NCBI RefSeq assembly: GCF_965363235.1
Contig: NC_134848.1
Span: 65,662,681-65,726,680 of the forward strand
DNA from: Mytilus galloprovincialis
Lineage: Eukaryota; Mollusca; Bivalvia; Mytilida; Mytilidae
DNA length: 64,000 nucleotides
Reading direction: 5' to 3'
The notes under the pieces were generated by a model. That model saw nothing but the letters and a program-made list of their open reading frames with translations. It searched no databases and was not told the origin of the DNA. This document shows positions 1-12,393 of the stretch, in pieces (position 1 is the stretch's first letter; each line of letters opens with the position of its first letter). The position numbers were made by a program, and so were the translations under genes.

Positions 1-1022
1 TTGTAAATCATTACGTCTTAGAGTGTCAACGCTTTTAAGCAAACATTGCATATTGTTAACCATGTCATTCTCGATAAATATCCCTTTCATAAAATGTGTT
101 ACATTTTACAAATATCATATCGGCCTAATTCAAATGATGATCATTCTGCTTCCGTTAATACCCATACATCAAAACCTCATATTATTCTCAGAATAATAAT
201 AAGAAGAAATAGTAAAGTGCAATACCACAAGACAGAGCCGATAGCCGGTTTCGGGTAAAAAAAATCGAGATGCAAAGTATGTTACTGTATGAAAATTGAA
301 ACGATATCTGAACCCTTAAAAACAGATCAGAAATCATCTTTTTCATTTTGTATTTGAGAGCATAAACACGAACATATATAAATACACTTCCATAAGTTTG
401 ATTTCTATCCGATGCAGCTTTTAAGTATTATAATAATTCGAACTACTAAATTTGTTTTACTCCAGTTATAAATTGCCGCCGTCAGATTTTTCATGACTTT
501 TTTGTAGTTTCTAGTATTCAGTTCTATCAAACCACTCACTTAGTTTTAACCAAATCCCAATTATAATTATAATGAAAACGCAATGCGCTATCCCCTTTTT
601 TCAAATAATAGGCCCTTGTGTGTTTTTGATTTCAAATATTGTTCTTGAAAGCTTCTGCCAGGAGTTAACTTGATGACTGTTGTTTAGAAATGGCATTTAA
701 TAATATGATACGGCCCTATAAAGATTTAGATCTGAGAGTATAATTGGTTCATATTTTTCACATGAACTGATTTATTTTAAACATGTTAAACCATTTCATA
801 TTTAATCTTGAAAAATTGACTGATCATCTATTTCTTTCAATGTTTTATTAGTTTTATTTAATGTGTTCACTTGAATTAGATATGTTTCATGCTAAATAGA
901 TTTACATCGCCATTTATCACTGATATCGTTTTTATGCTTCTTTTAGTGGCATCAATTTGTTGTAAAATGTATGTTCCATGATATATGTAGAAATTTCATA
1001 TTTATATCTTCTCTTTTTTTAG
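1..1022. other. Upstream intron or flank of the CARD/GIMAP-like gene
   Basis: I find no supportable coding exon here. The next exon begins at 1023 with an acceptor in phase 1, so at least one earlier coding exon must exist, either left of the window or too short for me to recognise. The sequence is AT-rich and shows no inverted-repeat element. Confidence 0.4.
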
Positions 1023-4000
1023 GGAATTCTCAGAAAATAATTAAGAGCCATTTCAGTCTGGTAAAAAACTGCAATATCAAGGTTGATGAACTAAATGAAA
1101 TTGCTCGTTTGTGCAAAGCATTCACTGAAGAAGATTTTAAGTTCATTAATTGTTTACCCGCAAATATTTTGAAAATGGGCATATTCTGGAAACGACTTTT
1201 AAGGAAGGGTGAAGACAGTTGTAATTTAATCATCAAGGAACTTTCAAACAATAGTAATTTTGATTTAATCAAGACAATTACATCTGACAATGGGGACAAT
1301 GGTGAGGCTTTAAAACACACGTTTCACGTCTAGTCTGTCTCAACAGCTAGTTTCATGGTGTATTTACTTACTGCATTTTTATTACTTTTGTTACTGTTTT
1401 TTTTTTCAAAATATATATATATAACTTATTATAATTCCTGGGGTTTTTTTAAATACCAAATTAAAAAATATCTGAAATTGCAAGTTAAAAGTTTTCATAT
1501 CAGAGCAGCTAACTAGAAGAAAACGGTAACATGTATTACAAAAACAAATCATTGAAAATGACGGTTAACGGCACATCTAGACTACTTTGGCGATATATGT
1601 TTTCAACCTATAATGTGAAATAACAAAAATACCGAACTTCAAAGAAATTCCGAAATGCAAAGTCCTTTATAAAATAGAAAAAAATACAAGCTCAAACACA
1701 ACAAACTCACGGAAAACAACTGTCATATTCCTGACTTGTTTCAGGCATTTCATTGTGTGGAAAAGTGTACATTAGTGTAAACCATGTGTGAGCAAAGTTA
1801 ACAGAAATATCAAATAAAAGGTCACATATTCAGCAGTCAACATGATTGTAATATACTATTTATTACTATGGAAAAGATACAATGTCAATCAAGAAAATCA
1901 AATTGGCATACATACAAAGAATTAAGGTAATCAGAAAGACAAGAATACAAATTTTACCGTAGCACAATTACACAATGCCGGAATATATAAGTACCGAATA
2001 CAGTTTCTATATAAATTAGTGTAACGCTATCGCTTTATGCATATGGTTTATAGAGTTCTGAATGGTGAAGTTGAAATCATCCCTTCGTAAATTTTACAGA
2101 CGCCACCACGGGCTGGTTGACCGTTATGGAATAAAGGTTCCACAAATGATATCGGATATGTTCCTTACGTCGTAACTACAATCCCCTTCCCTTTCATGAA
2201 TGTGACCTACCGAATTAGAATATTTACCGGATTTATTATAACATGAGCAACATACCGGGTGCCTCATATGGAGCAGGATCTGCTTGCCCCTCTGGGGCAC
2301 CTGAGATTACCTTTAGTTTTTGGTGGGGTTCGTGTTGCTTATTCTTTAGTTTTCTATGATGTGTCATGTGTACTATTGTTTGTCCGTTTGTCCTTTTCAT
2401 TTTTAGCAATGGCGTTGTCAGTTTATTTTCGATTTATTAATTTGACTGTCCCTCTGGTATCTTTCGTCTCTCTTTTATAAAATATATCAAATACTATCAA
2501 ATTAATTACCGAGTTAAGCAACACAGTTGTTTTAGTCACAAATGTGACACAAGTGACTACCGTAGGTGGAATATGTAAAGTAATGAATAAATATAAAGGT
2601 TGAAACTTACATGACCTTAATATTTCAGTGAATTGTAATGGAAATGCATCTCATACGAACCAAGAGTTTACAAAAGAAATTTTACAACAGAATGCAATCT
2701 ATATTTGCGATGAGTTGAATTTAACTCACGGTGTTCAAGATATGTTGTTTGAGTATGACATAATAAGCATTGACGACCATGACGTCATTGATGATGTGCC
2801 GAGACGGACAGACAAAAGAACGATGTTGGTGGAACTACTTTTGAGAAAAGAAAACACTGATTGGATCCCTAAATTCATTCAAATAATGTATATCACAGGC
2901 CATACTCATGTTCTGGAATATATCCGGAGTCAGTTAAATATGGAAGAAGGTATATGGAATGATTTTTTGTACTTTAATTGAAGACAGAGGTATTAGTAAA
3001 ATAAATAATGTTGGTTGTTTTTTCACGTCATGATTTTAATCTCTTTGAATATTGTTTTATTTTCTTTATTGAAAAGTTTCTTTTTAATTTCTTTGATTTT
3101 TTATTCTCTAAACTCGAATAAAACGTAGAGTTTATCAAGTTTAAGAGAAGATGTACAATAACAATATAAATCTTAGTTTTGATTTAATCTATTTACTACT
3201 TTCACTTTCTTAAAAATATTACGACGAATGACTACGTTTTTGTTTTACTTGACGATGTATTCATTTCTTCATTTCACAAATTGCATGGTAATATTAGGAT
3301 ACAGCTTGTTACTTAACTGAAGTGTGTTGTCATCGTGTTGCAAACATGTTCCTGTAAAATCATTGTCCAAGGTCGTGCTGTCTTAGATTTTGTCGTCGTC
3401 GTTTTGCAAAATTTAAGAATAAAATTTTATTATTTCATACATAAAGTATATTAGTATATTGTTCTATACCCAATAACACTAATTGGTTGTTATACCTAGA
3501 GTAACATTTAGAATACATATATAGTTAACTACCTTAAAATCATTCCAGGAATTAATACCTTAGCGGTTTGATTTGGTATCTTTAAAGGTAACAAGCATTG
3601 CCTCCGTTAAAGCAACTGTTATTTTTTAGTTCATCTAGTTGACAATAAGATGTAAAACAACATTATTTCAGTTTTTATCGTTTCATTTAGTCAGGGGAAT
3701 TTAGCATAACAATTAGCAATTGACGATTTCCATGTAGGTTTGTATTGTTGTGAAAATATTTGCTATTGTACCTATGGTACTTGTCAAAAGACTCGAAGGT
3801 TAACGTAATTAAATCATAGCATATGAATTCAACTTTTAAATTGTAATTTTGAGAAAGTTGATCAGGTCGTAGTTCCTATTGTTTGTTTAATTCCAATTGA
3901 TGTATTTATTTATCTTTATCATTGATGAATAGCATACATCAACTAGACAAGCAGTGTATTATATTCCTATACAAAATTAATGTAGTTATATGTTTCATGA

Positions 4001-7000
4001 AAAAATTATAAAGATATCAAAGTTAAGTATGAGCAAATAATATATGGAACGTTACATTCTAATATCCGATATTAAGGGTCAATTTGAATTGTGCCCTTTC
4101 ATACTCATTATTGTAATAACTATGTTAATAGATTTTGAATTGTTGTAGAAACAATGCCGGCGCCGTTACGGATTGGTAAAACCCAACTCAGTCTTGGGAG
4201 CACATCAGTTATTCCAACCCAGACGTATTTATTTGGTCTTCAAAGTCATGCACAGGGAATAGGAAATTTCAGTGAAGTGATTGATGCAGAGGAAAGAATT
4301 CAAAGTGTTTTGCAAGAAACAATGAATACTGACGTATTAGAAATAAGAGAGGGGTCGATATATTTCCACTTGCATACATTTTCACCAGATATCATTTTGA
4401 GCATCTTAAATGGACATGCTGACGATAAGATGAAATTATGTCTCAGCAGATTATTTCAGATTAGTAGCTTAGTTGAATATTTTAAAAAGGATGCTGTGAT
4501 AGAATTTATGCTGAAAGAAATTCCTAAAGACACGTTTATAACAGATGGTAAATACTTTTTTGTAATTATGTTTTACTCATCATTGGTTTAACCATTGTAA
4601 CAAACATTTAAATTTTGTATCTACAGATAATAATGCTTTGTTAACTCATAATATAAGAGTTTCGTGTGTGGTAAATACACGCAAGACACTGTGAATTTAC
4701 GACCAAGAATTTATTTTTTTAAACAACAGACAAATAAAGTCTCACCATCTTATATCAAAATGATGCATTACTTTAATTATGTTGTAAAAAAAGATATAAA
4801 ACTAATGGTTGGGTTTCTTGCAGGAAAGAAAACAAAGCATAGCGAAAAGAAAATGGCAAAAGAGTTGTGCACAGGTTTGTGTATTTAAGTGTAGCTGAAC
4901 AAAAGAAATTCAATTTAGACTTTGAATCAATGACAAATCTCAATTTGAGTGCATGATACAGCAACATCTTTGTTTTCCTTTACAATTTTGCCTGCTTATA
5001 GGTTGTATGTTAATGATGCAAAAGAGGGACGAACGATACCAGAGGGACAGTCAAACTCATAAATCGAAAATAAACTGACAACGCAACGGCTAAAAATGAA
5101 ATGGACAAACAGACAAACAATAGTACACATGACACAACATAGAAAACTAAAGATCAAGCAACACGAACCTTGCCAAAAACTAAGGGTGCTAGGGATCACA
5201 TGTGCTCCGGAAGTGTAAGCAGATCCTGCTCCACATGTGGCACCCGTCGTGTTGCTTATGTAATAACAAATCCGGTAAATATTCTAATTCGGTAGGTCAC
5301 ATTCATGAAAAGGAAGAGGAATGTAGTTACGACGTAAGGAACATATATGATAACAATTGTGAAACGATTATTCCATAACGGTCAACTAACTCATGATAGC
5401 GTCTGTAAAATTTACGAAGGGATGATTTCAACTTCACCATTTGAAAGCAACATTGTAAAACAGCATGATCATAAAGTATAACGTCAGACTCATGTGTCGT
5501 TAACATGAAACTGATTAGCGCCGCCCAAATAATAAAGTTTGAAGGCCAACCAAATTTTAGAGCATTGCATATGTTTTACAAATACGGCTTATGACTTGGA
5601 GTATAAACATTTATTGTTTTAAATTATTCCAAACTAAAAAATAGAAATTTATTTCAAGATATTCTCCGTTCAAATGTATTCAGTAAAATACAGTGTTGCA
5701 TATATTTCAAATATATGGCATTATTTCAATAACAGTTATCAAAGGTACCAGGATTATAATTTAATACGCCAGACGCGCGTTTCGTCTACATAAGATTCAT
5801 CAGTGATGCTCATATCAAAATATTTATAAAGCTACAATGTTGAAGAGCATTGAGTATCCAAAATTCCAAAATGTTGTGCCAAATACGGATTAGGTAATCT
5901 CTATGCCTGGGATAAGAAAATATTTAGTTTTTCGCAAAATTCAAAGTTTTGTAAACAGGAAATTTATCAAAAAGACCACATTATTGATATTCATGTCAAT
6001 AAAGTACGAAGTATAAATTCATAAAACAAAATCGTTTGTAGAGATTATCAATAACATTATTGATTTCCATAGGACTCCAGACTCCTTTTATTAAAGCCCA
6101 AGTCACACTAAACCACGATCGAACTACGCTCACCGCGATCTAAAATAAATTCAGATCGTGGTGAGATTGCAATATGATCGGCATGAAAATGTAAGTTTTT
6201 GTTTCAATCACGTTTCTATTACGTCCTCATAACGCCTCTACAACGATCCCGCTACGATTAGACCACGTTCTCACCACGTTTATTCTGCGACCTCACTACG
6301 ATCATCACGATTTATCTACGCTCATTACGTCCTCACTACGATCATACCATGATTTATCCGATTGCAAAACGTGCTTACCGTGCTTCTACTGCGATAAAGT
6401 CATAATCTTACCACGACCATACTACGATCATACCACGTTCATACCGCGATCTTACTACGCTCCCAGAAATAACGATCGTGTTCCATATAAATACTGTATC
6501 ATTCCTTCTATTTCTCACTGATATGTAGAGTTCTCGGAAACAACCCAGACATGCAGACAAAATCTACGTGAGGGTAAGGGTAGAGGTAGAGGCAGACGCA
6601 AAAGGCGGTCTGATAGTAAAGAATCATGATCCAAAAGATATATATCGGACCGACCAATCCAACTTGAATCACAACTGTTTGCTGGTCCATCAAGATAAAA
6701 TAACGATGCTTTTGTGAACGATTGTATGGATGGCACAGATGTGTCAAGAATGATTGAGCCGTTGGAGATAAAAGTCAAGAGGTCCAAATCATATACAGAC
6801 AAACAAAAACTGGAGGGCTTTTATAAATTGTATATGACAATGACAATGTCCTTACTGCGATCTGCTCGATTGCACTACGATCGTCAAAATTTTCGTTTTA
6901 TCCTAGAGCCTAGAAGGACTACGGTATTACAAACAATTGCAAACACTGCATGATTAATAAGATATTTGTTTTAATACTTTTAGAAAAAAAAAATTTCCAA

Positions 7001-10000
7001 ATATATTATCAAAAGTTTATGAGTGTACGAAATATAAATTTGAAAATGCTATTTTGTTAACAAATATATTTGTAAAAATGGCAATATGTGGTCAAATATG
7101 TTGAATTCGACTTAATTGAACTAAACAATCAATATTATATCAATTAACAAATAAACTCAATTCAGTATTCCTTAAATATTCAAAACAACTACAATGTAAA
7201 GAAACATATACAACAAAAAGATAACACATCTAAGACGAAATGGACCTCTGTTTTTCTCCATAATAATAATTTGTTCATACGTTTGCATTATGTTTTTTTT
7301 GTCTAAATCAAAATTATAATTGGCATTATTTTTACAGCCTGCTACCAAACAACCATAAGACAAAATCGTGAAACAATTATTGGTGAAATAGAGGACGACA
7401 TCATTGAGGACACGTTGAATGAAGTGAAAGAATTGAGAAGAAATACTATGCTTAAATCTACAGAGTGTTTTAGTGGGTACAAGTCAAGACGACGAAAAGC
7501 TATTGCGTTTTTGCAGTATGTGGTTTGTAACGAAGACGTACTTTTGGCTTTTGAAAAGGCCTTTACCTTTCGATCCCAGGTCCACATGGACATCGTCAAT
7601 TGTAGAAAATGCGAGGATGGGAATGGTAAGCCAATGACAATGATAAATATTTATAATTTGTTTTTCTTAACAAAGATTGTGTTCAGTGTATTCGTAGGAG
7701 AGGCAAACGTTTCACACTTTGTGTCCGCTGTTGAAATCACATCACGTTCATCTTGTATACTTTTACGATGATATTGATAATGCAATTTATCATTACACAC
7801 GTGTTGTTTTTTTAAACACTTGTCTATTATAGTAACTTAAACAGTAGTATGTGTTTTGTTGTTTTAAGATGTTTTTATTCATACTACCCTGTATTAACTT
7901 TATTAAAAACGAGATCTAAAATATCACTACGTACGCTCAAAGTATTTGCTTACTATAGTTAGGGTGTTTTGATCAGGGTATTACGTGCTTGATATAAATT
8001 TTAACTTCTTTCCTTCAATTTTATTTTACTTTTTTAGAGTAGATCATAAATTAGCATTGTTAGGAATAAGGTTTAAAATGCTGTATTTGTCTTTAGAACA
8101 TAATCGTAATTTCGATAAAACAATGTATCTCATTAACTATTAATGTTGAAATTTACTTACATTGGTCTGAAGTGTATCGTAGCAAAGCATAATTCTGAGA
8201 TCATCAAACTTCTTTTCCTAGGTGCCATTTTGCAAATACCTGAACTGAGGAGTAGAAAATGTTATTTCACAGTATCATTGGATGAAATTGGTAAGGTTTA
8301 AAATGATATATTTCATTTAACTGTATGTCATACTAGCTTGAAACTCTAAAAAATATTTAGCGTATAAGTTAGTTTACGTGAACAGATTACATAGACTCGT
8401 CAGTGTACTCGACACACAGTTCGACGGTTCCATTAATTACTATAATTGAAGAACATTCCGAAGTAAAATTCAATAATATTTTGTTAATTTTGTTCTATGT
8501 ACATGATGGATAAACTTCAACGTAAAAAAAATCGATTATAAATATTTCGGCCGGAGTTTCACTAACTATCAGTTTAAAACGTTCAACAAATGGCGTATCA
8601 CAAAAAGGCTCTAAATTTATCAATAATACTATGCTTATCATTAAGAGTATCAGACACTCGTTTACTTTACACCAGACTTATCAGTAGCATTCAACTTTGA
8701 AAAGTTCAATGGCCAATTAATTTCAAAACTTATAAACATGGGATTAAACAGATAATTTCTCAAATCGGTTAAACTTTTTAGCTTAGTATTAAGTTTATCA
8801 TCTGATTTACCTGCTTTGTTATATTTTAGGCACAGTTTGTATAAATGATGTAACAAAAAATGTCCGCTTACCCTCGCATGTATTTAGGAATTTATCAGAT
8901 CAACAAAGTATTCAGAGGTAAAATATAATTGGTTATTTTGTTGGGTTTGTTTCTCTTTACCACAATATAGTTTTAAACAACAAACAACATTTTCGAGATA
9001 TGTTTTATGAAATTGACGGTAACTTAACTTCATATTAAAATATGGAATGTATAATGCATAACATGTTTTAGTCAATGTCGATTATATATTGTAAGCTCTT
9101 TATATATTGGCAGAAGACTCAAAATCGGTTATTAAAATAAAAAAAAACGATAAGCTGACAATCGAATGTCAAACATGTGAAAACAACAAAAAAAGAACCA
9201 AAATCTACCAAACACACTATAACAAGCTTGTATCTGAGCAACAGGGAACACAAACAATAATCGATGGTGTACACATGTACATCGGAAGATCTAGTAGATG
9301 TGACATCCGTCGTTATTTTGTTTTAAATATGATAATTAACAAAGTGTTCATCTCAACCCTAGGTCTTCAAACTTATACACAATATGCTAGACATGATTAC
9401 CTTAGCAAATATGTTCAACAAAGGTTTTGAAGGGTTTAATTCTGCTCAGTCTTTAGCTTTCTAAGGAGTTTTTTTTTGTAATTTTTTATGTCTGTTCGAA
9501 ACGTTGTCTTGGCCATAATGTTATCTATCGGTTCGACTCAGGAATCTCTTATACTTGTGTATGGTGGTTGTAGCTGTTGCCTGCAATTTTACGATAAAGT
9601 AGGCAAAGTATAGCAACATGTTTCTGTTCTATAAATATTTCATGTACCGAGGATTTCAGGTAAATAATTAAATATATAGAACAAGGTTCTAAAAAGGAAA
9701 ATGATTGAAACCCCGAATCAAGTTTAATTGGCTGAACGGTATGATTTTGTTCATTGTTAAAAGCCTTACGAGTAACTGCAGTTGATTAAATCTTCGGAAA
9801 AGTTCAGTCAAAGAGTATGCGTTCGCCACATGTAAAAAGTGAAATCACAAAAATACTGAACTTAAAGAAAATCAATTCGGAAAGTCCATAATCACATGGC
9901 AAAATTAAATAACAAAACACATAAAAAACGAATGGACAAGAATTGTTATATTCCTGACTTGGTACAGGCATTTTCAAATGTAGTAAATGGTGGATTAAAC

Positions 10001-12230
10001 CTGGTTTTATAGCGCTAACCCTCTCACTTTGATGACAGTCTCATCAAATTCCTATATATTTACATTGATGCGTTAACTAAACAGACACAATAAATAAAAT
10101 AGTCAAAATATGGGTACATCAGTCATCATCGTATAACAATTTTAAAAGGAACAATTTAACAGAACACAAACACATCTATCTACAAACACATTCATTTATT
10201 TGTGTGTCTGACGTCAGAAATTTCTAATTTGTCGTTCAATGTGCATACAAACAATTTTAAAATTTACATAGGCAATGTTAGCATATAGGGTTAAAAAATC
10301 AAAAGTATGTAAAAATAAATTTCAGAAATTGACCGAGATTGAAAATAGTCCGAAAGTTATATATAGAATTTATAAGAATCCACAAATAGTTAATTCCACT
10401 ACGCGATTGAATGATTTTGACGTTCATGGTTCAACGTATTTTGTAATTCATAATAGAAATATATCATAATGACATAAAATTAAACAATATCATACTGACG
10501 GGATCTTTTAAAGTACAGAGTCACGTTATAAGAACTGCAGTAGTTCGTATATTCGATTATAATTTGGATCCGTCAGACGCATTAGATATGCTATGAGGTA
10601 CCGGTCATTCGTGGATAACATCAATCAGACACCATTACGTTGAGTTTCTGCCCAAAAGTAACGCCATTTGTTGCATGAATTGTATACCGCTGGTAATGAG
10701 TCATCAATCAAAACACTGAAGTGCAACAAAAAACAAACGAAAATGCAACATACATAGAAGCAAACTTTTAGATAACAACTACCATATTCCTGAACTGGAA
10801 AAAGACCTTTTAAGAAAAAATCGTGGGTTTAAAGAGGAAATATCCTCATAAAATAGAACGTAATTGAGATGAATGTTAGCACATGTACAGTTCACCAAAT
10901 TGATATAGATTAGTAGTCGTTGATAATCTTGTTAGCTGGAAAATTTGAATTCATGTACAGGTTGATGCGATTCTATATGGAAAAACATCTCGGTTAAAAT
11001 GAAATCTCATATTTCTTTTAGAAAACTTATTAGGACCATGACAATGAGTGAATTTACGCCTTTCAAAGGTAAATTTACTTAGTCTACTTTTTTAATACAA
11101 TTACAACAGATGAATTTAATTCTTTTTAATCATAAATGATAACTAATCATCGATACAAACAATATCTATTCTTTGCATAATTTTAAGCATTGGAACTTAC
11201 GCCTTTTTCAGTGAAAAGGTGTTGTCATGATGTCCATAAATTTCAAAATTATTCAAATTATCATATAATTTGTTATCGAATTCTTTATGATTTATCAGTT
11301 TTGACGATTTTGAAAAAATGATATGATCATACAAATATAGAACTTTGTTAATATCTTACAGTCTTTGAAGAGTACCGACTAATCGTTATGGACGAAACAA
11401 CGGAGCCGGATAAAATAAGTGTTCTTGACGCCATGAAGTTTTGTATAGGACATATAGTACGCTTTTACATGCTTCCTCGTTTTAAGAAAAATACTAATAA
11501 CGAAGAGGGCGACAAAAGGACAATAGCACGTTGTGTTGCTCTTACTTCCCCAGGCCCACATGCGTTTGTGCTAATAACAGATGTCTTGAAGCTTGAAGTC
11601 TTAGAATCAACATTAAGGCCATATAGAGAATATTTTGGTTCAGATTTAATGAAGTATCTTGCAGTCATGTTTATAAAAAGTGAACCGTTCAGATTCGCAC
11701 CCGAAGAATACATTGAAAGTTCGCTTCTACTTCGCCGACTTTTTAAAGATGGTCACGATGGGTCCAGATGTATTATTTTTGACACCGCGGCATCAGAAGA
11801 CCGCAAATATGGACAAGTAAAATGTTTTGTGAAAATGATTGAAGACATGTTCAGACAAAACCAAGGCCAATACTTTAGCAACCAAATATTTGAAGAATCA
11901 GAAAGAGCCATTCAGATAGAAACACAAAAAAAGGAAAATGAAAAACGATTGACTATTCGGCATTATGAGGACGAAAAACAGAAGATAATTAAGCAATTTG
12001 AAGATGAAAAAAAGAAATTTGAAGATGAAAAAAAGAAATTTGAGGGAGAAATACAAAAACTCATTAAACGATTGGGCAAAATTGAAGACGAGAAACGACA
12101 AAAGATAAGGCAAGTTGATGACAAAAGTAAACAACTGAAGCAAAGTAATTCTAGGTCAGAAGCTGCAGAACAAGTCATGTCACAACATCATATTGATGCA
12201 TTACTTTCAAAACAGCGGTTTATACTTTGA
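1023..12230 (+). CDS. Multi-CARD protein with C-terminal AIG1/GIMAP-like domain (5' partial)
   Basis: I join these exons: 1023-1301, 2629-2949, 4149-4547, 4824-4874, 7338-7625, 8222-8290, 9114-9266 and 11362-12230, which ends in TGA. All have AG acceptors and GT donors, all introns are phase 1, and the reading frame stays open for about 809 residues. Residues about 1-93, 104-200 and 355-440 look like CARD death folds; clear stretches are MLFEYDIISIDDHDVIDDV in the second and IRQNRETIIGEIEDDIIEDT in the third. Residues about 220-333 form a domain I cannot name. From about residue 521 the protein resembles AIG1/GIMAP GTPases: the family box between G3 and G4 is seen as ARCVALTSPGPHAF. No G1 P-loop is visible, and G3 reads IVMDETTE instead of a DTPG-type motif, so GTP binding is doubtful. 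Residues about 697-794 are a Lys/Glu-rich coiled coil. CARDs recruit partners by homotypic contacts and GIMAPs act in lymphocyte survival and defence, so an innate-immunity role is an inference. The model could instead be two genes, with a GIMAP-like gene starting at ATG 11038 (coding exon 11038-11068, phase-compatible with 11362). The exons are firm; the joins rest on splice signals only. Confidence 0.68.
1590..1990 (+). repeat. Interspersed repeat family B, copy 1
   Basis: The landmarks CTGTCATATTCCTGACTTG and CAGGCATTT are shared with copies at 9835-10230, 16565-17055 and 51330-51445, and more weakly at 10715-10830. The family is AT-rich and carries no coding capacity. It resembles a repeat I know from Mytilus transcripts. 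Confidence 0.65.
2065..2482 (+). repeat. Interspersed repeat family A, copy 1
   Basis: About 415 bases here match, in inverted orientation, the copy at 5005-5450. Shared landmarks are CCGGATTTATTATAAC / TAATAACAAATCCGG, TCCGTTTGTCCTTTTCATTT, and the end TGACTGTCCCTCTGGTATC. From memory this is an abundant Mytilus interspersed repeat. It lies in the first intron of the CARD/GIMAP-like gene, and the short open frame across it is not a gene. Confidence 0.8.
5005..5450 (-). repeat. Interspersed repeat family A, copy 2 (inverted)
   Basis: This is the reverse-oriented partner of the copy at 2065-2482. It reads GATACCAGAGGGACAGTCAA at its left and GTAAAATTTACGAAGGGATG near its right. The two copies face each other across about 2.5 kb that contains two coding exons. 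Confidence 0.8.
5745..5935 (+). repeat. Interspersed repeat family C, copy 1
   Basis: The segment contains CGCCAGACGCGCGTTTCGTC followed by CATCAGTGATGCTCATATC. Degenerate copies in the other orientation lie at 12845-12965 and near 15825-15910, where the corresponding text is GAGCGTTCCTGATGAAAG. It is a common short repeat of mussels, from memory, and sits in an intron of the CARD/GIMAP-like gene. Confidence 0.65.
6094..6900 (+). repeat. Degenerate CTACGATCATAC-type tandem repeat and flanks
   Basis: Positions about 6110-6475 are built from a very degenerate 10-12 base motif of the type ACTACGATCATACC, with variants such as ACCACGTTCATACC and ACTGCGATC. Two more motif pieces occur near 6855-6885. 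Between them lies a GGTAGAGG-type purine-rich stretch that would translate to an Arg/Gly-rich peptide. The open frames here have no acceptor/donor fit to the surrounding gene, so I treat the block as a repetitive element in the intron between exons 4824-4874 and 7338-7625. Confidence 0.5.
9835..10230 (+). repeat. Interspersed repeat family B, copy 2
   Basis: It contains TTGTTATATTCCTGACTTGG, then TACAGGCATTTTC, then TTAAACCTGGTTTTATAGC, matching the copy at 16565-17055. It lies in the last intron of the CARD/GIMAP-like gene. A shorter, more diverged relative follows at 10715-10830. Confidence 0.65.
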
Positions 12231-12387
12231 AACATCGTACAGTTCACTAAAGTTTCCTAAGCCAGTGAATACTAGTGCTATTAAATTTAAGACCAGCTTC
12301 AGTTCTGTCGTAATGTCTTTAAGAACACCTGTGTTAAACTTTTTATAATTACACCACTATTTAGAAAATACATTTGGCTAAAAGCTA

Positions 12388-12393
12388 AATAAA
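12388..12393 (+). terminator. Candidate polyadenylation signal
   Basis: An AATAAA hexamer stands about 160 bases after the TGA stop of the CARD/GIMAP-like gene. That is a reasonable distance for a short 3' UTR, but AATAAA is common in such AT-rich sequence. Confidence 0.45.

Noticed and set aside
9267-9430. Read-through end of exon 9114-9266
   Set aside because: The frame runs to a stop at 9430, but a donor at 9266 joins in frame to the GIMAP-like exon; kept only as an alternative gene end.
10275-10469. Extra exon of the CARD/GIMAP-like gene
   Set aside because: The acceptor before it gives a stop in the required phase, and no donor fits; the peptide is of low complexity.
11463-12178. Minus-strand open frames rich in Phe and Ser
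   Set aside because: They are antisense shadows of the Lys/Glu-rich coiled coil and GIMAP-like exon.
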